DNA of 8,710 nucleotides from Halanaerobium sp. (lineage in GTDB: Bacteria > Bacillota > Halanaerobiia > Halanaerobiales > Halanaerobiaceae): the NCBI GenBank assembly GCA_003070825.1, contig QBLP01000098.1, forward strand, positions 1 through 8,710, in the 5' to 3' direction. The position numbers and the translations under genes are program-made. Below, piece after piece: positions 4,820 to 8,710 of this stretch. The first letter of the stretch is position 1; every line of letters begins with the position of its first letter. Below the pieces are notes generated by a model. That model worked only from the letters and a program-made list of their open reading frames with translations. It was not told the DNA's origin and made no database searches.

Positions 4820-4845
4820 AACAAAAACTTTTTGCGATACAGGCC
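4820..4845 (-). repeat. Right copy of inverted repeat
   Basis: The core at 4824-4838 is the exact reverse complement of 3100-3114, with further matches out to 4845 (GGC). It overlaps by a few bases the left arm of the recombinase terminator hairpin. It is the mirror image of the left copy, which also lies just inside a hairpin. Confidence 0.55.
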
Positions 4846-4875
4846 CCTATTTATTGAGATAGAGGCCTTATTTTT
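4841..4875 (+). terminator. Rho-independent terminator of the recombinase
   Basis: AGGCCCCTAT (4841-4850) and ATAGAGGCCT (4859-4868) form a 10-bp stem with one mismatch and an 8-base loop, followed by TATTTTT. It lies about 100 nt past the recombinase stop and is well formed. Confidence 0.8.
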
Positions 4876-4946
4876 AAATTATGTCTAAAAGAATTAAAAC
4901 TATTAATTTTATAAATCACACTTTGTTGTTAAAAAGCCTATTTAAA

Positions 4947-5288
4947 TTATATTTTTACATACCACTGAGTATGTTGAGAATCCTTTTCCGTAGGTTTAAA
5001 AATAGCATTATTTTCTTGAGATTTGGACATGATTCTTTTTCCTAAAGATAATCTAGTTCCTCGAGCTAATTTGTTCCATTCAGTTCCAAAGAGTTGTCTA
5101 ATATTAAATTTAGTTCCCGCTGACAATTCATCTATTTTTTCCAATGTTTGAGCAACTAATTTTTCTTTGTTATCAGAACTACCAAATAATTTTAGCTTTA
5201 TATACTCAGCAATCTCCATATTTGACAATTCTGCTAACCGTTTTAACTCTTCATATTCTTTTTCTGATAAATCAATTGTTGTTTCCAT
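4947..5288 (-). CDS. RHH-like / DUF1413 domain protein (113 aa)
   Basis: A 113-aa protein with two recognisable parts. Residues 2-35 look like a ribbon-helix-helix or CopG-like region: strand TTIDLS, helix EKEYEELKRLAELS, second helix EIAEYIKLKLFG. Residues 58-112 fit the DUF1413 pattern: FNIRQLFGTEWNKL followed by G-x-R-x-x-L-G-K and an aromatic end, QWYVKI. DUF1413 proteins have no established biochemical role, and many are found near accessory or toxin-antitoxin-like genes. ATG 5288 is preceded by AAAGGTGG at 7 nt. A near-consensus promoter and a 26-bp dyad lie upstream, and the dyad position just past the start point fits repression by its own RHH domain, as in CopG/Arc-type systems. No toxin-like partner is adjacent, and there is no clear terminator after the stop. 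Domain calls are from memory of family patterns. Confidence 0.8.
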   Translation of the reverse strand: METTIDLSEKEYEELKRLAELSNMEIAEYIKLKLFGSSDNKEKLVAQTLEKIDELSAGTKFNIRQLFGTEWNKLARGTRLSLGKRIMSKSQENNAIFKPTEKDSQHTQWYVKI

Positions 5289-5317
5289 TTTTATACCACC
5301 TTTTTTATCAATGATTT

Positions 5318-5343
5318 AAATACATCTATCAATAGACGTATTT
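5318..5343. promoter_or_regulatory. 26-bp operator-like dyad before the DUF1413 gene
   Basis: AAATACATCTATC (5318-5330) is followed directly by AATAGACGTATTT (5331-5343), an inverted repeat with 11 of 13 positions matching. A third related half-site, GATAGAC, follows at 5344-5350. The dyad covers roughly +3 to +28 of the transcript from the promoter at 5353-5381, ideal for a roadblock or autorepressor. A plausible ligand is the RHH region of the encoded protein. Confidence 0.6.
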
Positions 5344-5352
5344 GATAGACTG

Positions 5353-5381
5353 ATAATATCATAGGTGTATATTTTTGTCAA
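5353..5381 (-). promoter_or_regulatory. Strong sigmaA promoter of the DUF1413 gene
   Basis: On the minus strand, a perfect TTGACA -35 (5381-5376) and TATTAT -10 (5358-5353) are separated by 17 bases, with TG one base before the -10. The predicted start is near 5346 and the leader about 58 nt. It is one of the two best promoters in the window. Confidence 0.82.
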
Positions 5382-5425
5382 TAAATTTTATCTGAATTTT
5401 TAATTTTAAATTATATTATACTACG

Positions 5426-5470
5426 AAAAAAACCGCAAACAATCAGGTTATTAACCCTAATGTTTACGGT
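5426..5470 (-). terminator. Rho-independent terminator of the 82-aa gene
   Basis: On the minus strand, ACCGTAAACA (5470-5461) pairs with TGTTTGCGGT (5441-5432), and the stem continues inward through GGGTT/AACCT to an AAT loop: about 16 of 18 positions paired. Seven T's follow (5432-5426). It separates the 82-aa gene from the DUF1413 promoter. Confidence 0.85.
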
Positions 5471-5500
5471 AGCCAAATAATCTTATTAAAGTTAAATTTC

Positions 5501-5749
5501 TTATTCAAATATATCTAATAAGTTTTCATCTCCTGTATATGAGGCCTCTCTAATAACATATGAATGATTTTCTTTATCATTTATTATCTTAATAAATTCC
5601 AAATCGTTTTCAGTAAAAGAAAGAGGTATCAAATTACTTATTTCTTCATTGTTTATCCAAGCGGTAATATTTAGCTCATCACTCTGGCCTGAATAATATT
5701 TTGTAATAGCAGGTAAATCGACTGGTTCTATATATAGTTTAAATTTCAT
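5501..5749 (-). CDS. Hypothetical protein (82 aa)
   Basis: A small acidic soluble protein with no family I recognise and no cysteines, signal or membrane segment. It starts with a strand-like MKFKLYIEPVDLPAITKYY and has an ITAWINNEEISNLIPLSF centre, suggesting alternating strands and short helices. The C-terminus is acidic (GDENLLDIFE). ATG 5749 follows a perfect GGAGG by 7 nt. It lies 81 nt past the zinc-ribbon gene on the same strand with no terminator in the gap and no clear promoter, so it may be the last gene of the polysaccharide transcript or have its own weak promoter. A very good terminator starts about 30 nt after its stop. The gene is likely real; the function is unknown. Confidence 0.68.
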   Translation of the reverse strand: MKFKLYIEPVDLPAITKYYSGQSDELNITAWINNEEISNLIPLSFTENDLEFIKIINDKENHSYVIREASYTGDENLLDIFE

Positions 5750-5830
5750 TTTATTTCCTCCAATTATGTTTTCATTAAAATAAACAATTTGTCATGAAGA
5801 AAAATCAGCTTTGAAATAATATATCAAATT

Positions 5831-6130
5831 CTATAGCTCCCCATGACACTTCTCACATAACTGCCCTACTCCAGTTACATAATGTTCTCTGCGATCTACT
5901 TTTTCGCTTACTTTAACATCCGTCTTCTTACCGCATAGAACACACTTCTCATATTCACCCGAAGTCGATTTGACTTCGCTTTTTGGCTTGATATCATAAA
6001 TTTTAATCCCGAGATCAGATAACACTTTCTTAACAAGATCATAACTGATCCCATTATTTTTAGCATACTCTTTTAACTGATCTCTGGTTAAATATCCTTG
6101 CTGCTGAAATTTATCTTTTAAATAGGCCAT
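5831..6130 (-). CDS. Zinc-ribbon protein with helical N-terminus (99 aa)
   Basis: Counting from ATG 6130, residues 1-47 are helical (DQLKEYAKNNGISYDLVKKV) and could be a small winged-helix-like domain. A polar linker of about 15 residues follows. The C-terminal half has two CxxC pairs, Cys63/Cys66 (CVLCG) and Cys92/Cys95 (CEKCH), around basic REHYVTGVGQL. It probably binds zinc and perhaps nucleic acid; I do not recognise the family. A GTG three codons upstream (6139) is open, but it lies in the GAGGGTG sequence serving as SD for ATG 6130, so the later start is preferred. That SD overlaps the TAG of the epimerase gene (6145-6143), showing translational coupling. Being third in a sugar operon, it may be regulatory or an unrelated passenger. 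Confidence 0.7.
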   Translation of the reverse strand: MAYLKDKFQQQGYLTRDQLKEYAKNNGISYDLVKKVLSDLGIKIYDIKPKSEVKSTSGEYEKCVLCGKKTDVKVSEKVDRREHYVTGVGQLCEKCHGEL

Positions 6131-6142
6131 TATCTTCACCCT

Positions 6143-7054
6143 CTATTTTGAATAATACTCAACTGTCTGTTCTAATCCTGCTCTTAAATCATAATCAGGA
6201 GTCCACCCTAAAAGTTCTTTAGCTTTACCATTAGCCAGGGAAGAATGCAGAATATCTCCTTTACGAGCTTCCTCATTAATAGCTTCTAGATTATATGGAA
6301 GAATTTCATTTAAGTAATCTATCAGATCATTAACACTATCTCTACTTTCGGTACTAATATTAATTAAAATATTATCGCCCTTATCTAAAGCAAGAAGATT
6401 TGCTTTTACTATATCATAAACATGGATAAAATCTCTAGTTTGCTGACCATCACCAAAAATAACTGGTCTTTCTTCAGCCAACATTTTATCTACAAAAATA
6501 GAAACAACTCCACCTTCACCTTTGGGGTCTTGCCGAGGACCGTAAACATTAGAATAACGGAAAATAGTATATTTAAGATTGTAAAGTTCACTGTACATTT
6601 TTATGTAATGTTCTGGAGTATATTTAGTTATTCCATATGGTGACATTGCTTTAATTGGATGATCTTCATCTACTGGTAAATAATCTGGTTCGCCATAAAC
6701 CGCAGCAGAGGAAGCATAAATTATTTTATCTACTTCATAGTTCTTAGCTATCTCTAAAACATTGATTGTTCCTAAAATATTATTTTGAGCATCGAAGAGA
6801 GGATCTTTAATTGAGTGCTGGACATCTATTTGAGCTGCATGATGGATGATATGGCTGATTTCATTTTCCTCAAAAACTTTCTCCAGTTCCTGAGCTCTGA
6901 TATCAAGCTGATAAAATTCAGCCTCTTCATTTAAATTTTCTTTTTTACCAGTGCTCATATTATCAACCACTATTGTTTTGTGACCTTTTTCAATTAATCC
7001 ATCTACAATATTGGAGCCAATAAATCCCGCTCCACCTGTTACTAATACTTCCAT
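6143..7054 (-). CDS. NAD-dependent epimerase/dehydratase, UDP-glucose 4-epimerase-like
   Basis: A 303-aa extended short-chain dehydrogenase (SDR) of the usual length for GalE-like bacterial epimerases. It most likely interconverts UDP-glucose and UDP-galactose or their N-acetyl forms in the cytoplasm. The Rossmann motif TGGAGFIG is at 6-13, with acidic Asp31 ending beta-2 (VVDNMSTG), which favours NAD over NADP. HHAAQIDV (71-78) is the typical nicotinamide-side strand, SSAAVYGE (115-122) provides the catalytic Ser/Thr region, and YGITK (140-144) carries catalytic Tyr140 and Lys144. RYSNVYGPRQDP, TRDFIHVYD and LGWTP are standard family blocks. The start is ATG 7054 with AAGGAG 10 nt upstream. 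It lies 87 nt after the sugar-phosphate transferase gene and overlaps the SD of the next gene. Substrate is not certain: UDP-GlcNAc epimerases share all these motifs. A galE label would be family-level only. Confidence 0.88.
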   Translation of the reverse strand: MEVLVTGGAGFIGSNIVDGLIEKGHKTIVVDNMSTGKKENLNEEAEFYQLDIRAQELEKVFEENEISHIIHHAAQIDVQHSIKDPLFDAQNNILGTINVLEIAKNYEVDKIIYASSAAVYGEPDYLPVDEDHPIKAMSPYGITKYTPEHYIKMYSELYNLKYTIFRYSNVYGPRQDPKGEGGVVSIFVDKMLAEERPVIFGDGQQTRDFIHVYDIVKANLLALDKGDNILINISTESRDSVNDLIDYLNEILPYNLEAINEEARKGDILHSSLANGKAKELLGWTPDYDLRAGLEQTVEYYSK

Positions 7055-7082
7055 TAAAGTTCAACTCCTTAAATATCTGTAA

Positions 7083-7119
7083 TAAAATACCCGCTGCTGC
7101 AAAGTAATAGCACCGGGTA
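7083..7119 (-). terminator. Partial terminator / attenuator between transferase and epimerase
   Basis: On the minus strand, TACCCG (7119-7114) pairs with CGGGTA (7093-7088), with an inner GCT/AGC helix after a 2x2 internal loop, followed by TTTTATT. It lies in the 87-nt gap and could reduce read-through into the epimerase gene rather than stop it, since no separate promoter is visible for the epimerase. Confidence 0.4.
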
Positions 7120-7141
7120 AGCAATATCTGATTTAATTTTT

Positions 7142-8509
7142 TCAGTTTGCTTTATGCCCCATAAAAATAACCTTCAAAGTTTCTAATAATATCTTTAAGT
7201 CAAAGACAAAAGACCGCTTATTTGCATACAAAAGGTCCATTCTTAGCTTGTCTTCGGCATCAGTGTCATAGAAACCATATACCTGGGCTAAGCCTGTAAT
7301 ACCAGTCTTAATAAAATGACGGTATTTATAATGAGGTATTTCTTTCTCAAACTGACCTACAAAGTGAGGCCTTTCAGGTCTGGGACCCACTATACTCATA
7401 TCACCCTTTAAAACATTAATAAGCTGCGGAATTTCATCTATTCTTGTCTTTCTTAAGAGCTTACCCACCTTTGTTACTCTGCTGTCATTCTTTTGAGCTA
7501 AAACAGGTCCGGTATTTTCTTCTGCATTATTGACCATTGTCCTGAATTTATAGACATCAAATTCTTCTCCCATACGACTCACCCGCTCCTGAGTAAAAAA
7601 GAGAGAGCCTCTGCTTTCTAGTTTTATAGCTATCGCTGCAGGAAGAGTTAAAGGTAAACTTAAAAGCAGACCAATTGAAGCTAATAGTATATCTGTTACT
7701 CTTTTAAAGAAAAAACCAATAGAATTATGAGGTGGTACAATCTCAAAGACAGGCATTTCTCCAATCTGTTCCAACCTGGAACCAGAAAGCATAATCTCAT
7801 AGAATTCAGGTACCAGTGAAACCTCCCAGTCCTTCTCTAAGGCTGCATAGAAGGCATCCTTCTTCTCTGCTTCATTTAAATTTGAAGCCACGAATATTAT
7901 GTCTGCATCCATATCCATTAACTTTTCTTCTAAATTATTGAAATCAGTATGCAAATTAAACTCTACATGCTCTAATCCCTTAAGAAAATCAGGATTATCA
8001 ATTATTACATCCTTGATATTATAGCTTTTATGCATGGTACTAACTATATTTTTTATTAATTTGGCTGTGTTCTCTCCCCGACCAACAATAATAATCTCTT
8101 CTTTTTTAGAAATAAGGCGCTCCAAGGCTATTGTTAAATAACGCCAGGCAACCATTGTTACAAAAAGTGTAGGAAAAGAAATTAAATAAACCGAGCGCGG
8201 AAAGGCCAAAGAATGGGTTAGATATGTTACTGTACCTGTAAAGAGAACTATAATAAAAGTAGCTGGAATAAATGTATAGAATACCTCATCTACCCGTCTT
8301 TTTAATTGATTACTGTAAAGGTTATACATTTGGAATAGGAGAACAGAAAAAATAGAGACATATAGTATTATGTTTAAAAACGCATTATAGTTTTGAGCTG
8401 GAATTCCTCCAGTAAAACGAAGTTTAAAAGCCAATAGAAAGGCCAGATTAACAAAAATTACATCTCCAATAATACGTATGGTGTTTATAATTAACTCTTT
8501 GGCTTTCAT
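7142..8509 (-). CDS. Polyprenyl-phosphate sugar-1-phosphate transferase (WcaJ/PssY type)
   Basis: A 455-aa membrane enzyme transferring a sugar-1-phosphate from a nucleotide sugar to undecaprenyl phosphate, the first step of capsule, exopolysaccharide or O-antigen assembly. The layout is that of long WcaJ-type enzymes: four N-terminal membrane segments at about 11-29, 44-61, 80-97 and 104-122; a Rossmann-like region at about 135-260 opening IIIVGRGENTAKLIKNI; then the catalytic half. FKRVTDILLASIG begins the reentrant helix at 268, followed by FFTQERV, YKFRTM (320-325), LRKTRIDEIPQL (352-363), GDMSIVGPRPE (369-379) and GITGLAQV (403-410). The catalytic Asp-Glu of RIDEIP and basic GPRPER are intact. 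An open upstream ATG at 8560 lies only ~6 nt after the predicted start point and has no SD, whereas ATG 8509 has AGGGGG 6 nt upstream, so 8509 is preferred. The sugar cannot be told from sequence. Confidence 0.9.
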   Translation of the reverse strand: MKAKELIINTIRIIGDVIFVNLAFLLAFKLRFTGGIPAQNYNAFLNIILYVSIFSVLLFQMYNLYSNQLKRRVDEVFYTFIPATFIIVLFTGTVTYLTHSLAFPRSVYLISFPTLFVTMVAWRYLTIALERLISKKEEIIIVGRGENTAKLIKNIVSTMHKSYNIKDVIIDNPDFLKGLEHVEFNLHTDFNNLEEKLMDMDADIIFVASNLNEAEKKDAFYAALEKDWEVSLVPEFYEIMLSGSRLEQIGEMPVFEIVPPHNSIGFFFKRVTDILLASIGLLLSLPLTLPAAIAIKLESRGSLFFTQERVSRMGEEFDVYKFRTMVNNAEENTGPVLAQKNDSRVTKVGKLLRKTRIDEIPQLINVLKGDMSIVGPRPERPHFVGQFEKEIPHYKYRHFIKTGITGLAQVYGFYDTDAEDKLRMDLLYANKRSFVFDLKILLETLKVIFMGHKAN

Positions 8510-8572
8510 AATGTTCCCCCTGTTATAAATCAATCTATTTAAATTGTAAATTTTTAGCACATACCTATATTC

Positions 8573-8601
8573 ATTATACTTTATATATTAAGGTAATTCA
8601 A
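8573..8601 (-). promoter_or_regulatory. SigmaA promoter of the polysaccharide operon
   Basis: On the minus strand, TTGAAT (8601-8596) and a perfect TATAAT (8578-8573) are spaced by 17 bases. The predicted start is near 8566, giving a leader of about 57 nt to ATG 8509. It makes the upstream ATG at 8560 an unlikely start codon. Confidence 0.8.
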
Positions 8602-8638
8602 TTAAATCGACAATAATAGTTTCCCCATTTTTTAAAAT

Positions 8639-8678
8639 ATAAAAACCCCTACTAATTTTGTTTAAAATTAGTAGGGGT
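8639..8678 (-). terminator. Rho-independent terminator of an upstream minus-strand gene
   Basis: ACCCCTACTAATTTT (8645-8659) and AAAATTAGTAGGGGT (8664-8678) form a perfect 15-bp stem with a GTTT loop. On the minus strand the run of T's after the stem is TTTTATATTTT. It ends a gene lying beyond the window and insulates the polysaccharide promoter. The plus-strand side also has later T's, so it may act in both directions. Confidence 0.85.
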
Positions 8679-8710
8679 CAGTTAATTAATTATTTTTTTA
8701 ATTATTATTC

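Larger units (their letters stand above)
3057..4868. mobile_element. Candidate serine-recombinase module with symmetric ends
   Basis: This ~1.8-kb interval holds a serine recombinase and two small minus-strand genes. At both edges the order is hairpin outside, then a 26-bp imperfect inverted repeat inside (3093-3118 and 4820-4845, sharing a 15-base identical core). AAAGG-type motifs recur near both edges and upstream of the recombinase. I see no target-site duplication and cannot define exact ends. The inverted repeats might instead be related sequence next to two terminators, so the boundaries are provisional. Confidence 0.3.

Noticed and set aside
6422..6643. Plus-strand 73-codon open frame
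   Set aside because: Antisense shadow inside the well-supported epimerase gene.
8510..8560. 17-codon N-terminal extension of the sugar-phosphate transferase from ATG 8560
   Set aside because: No Shine-Dalgarno, only about 6 nt from the predicted transcription start, and ATG 8509 has a good SD directly before a typical membrane-segment start.

Overview
The window is a low-GC stretch from an anaerobic Firmicute-like genome. AT-rich codons, strong AGGAGG-type ribosome binding sites, near-consensus sigmaA promoters and acidic, lysine-rich proteins all point that way. A relative of Halanaerobium is my best guess, but composition and style alone support it. No rRNA, tRNA or CRISPR array is visible. 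Almost all intact genes lie on the minus strand; the main exception is a serine recombinase.

Layout: (1) Positions 1-850 hold three degenerate tandem units of about 310-320 bp. Each has a conserved TACGTAATTATG / TATAAT leader followed by a tract with 6-bp RRNNYY periodicity. (2) Positions 2122-1084 carry a minus-strand pair: a ribbon-helix-helix (RHH) plus long coiled-coil protein and a 70-aa partner. (3) Positions 2211-2937 hold two broken plus-strand genes: a 5'-truncated, frameshifted YolD-like gene, and an unknown ~146-aa gene with a frameshift 35 nt after its start. Each looks like the loss of one base from a homopolymer, and a strong terminator follows. (4) Positions about 3057-4868 form a possible recombination module: a Pin/resolvase-type serine recombinase and two small minus-strand genes, flanked by inverted 26-bp imperfect repeats and outer hairpins, with repeated AAAAGGKATA-like motifs at the edges and upstream of the recombinase. 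(5) Positions 5381-4947 carry an RHH-DUF1413 gene with a near-consensus promoter and a 26-bp dyad just after the start point, which suggests autoregulation. (6) Position 5749-5501 is an unknown 82-aa gene with a very good terminator. (7) Positions 8601-5831 look like an envelope polysaccharide operon: promoter, polyprenyl-phosphate sugar-1-phosphate transferase (WcaJ type), GalE-like epimerase, and a translationally coupled zinc-ribbon protein.

The right-hand operon probably supplies a nucleotide sugar and starts a lipid-linked glycan for capsule, exopolysaccharide or O-antigen. The left 5.5 kb looks like accessory DNA: repeats, a recombinase, DNA-binding small proteins and gene remnants. The observations most worth following are the RRNNYY array next to an RHH/coiled-coil protein, the symmetric ends of the recombinase module, and the paired homopolymer frameshifts.
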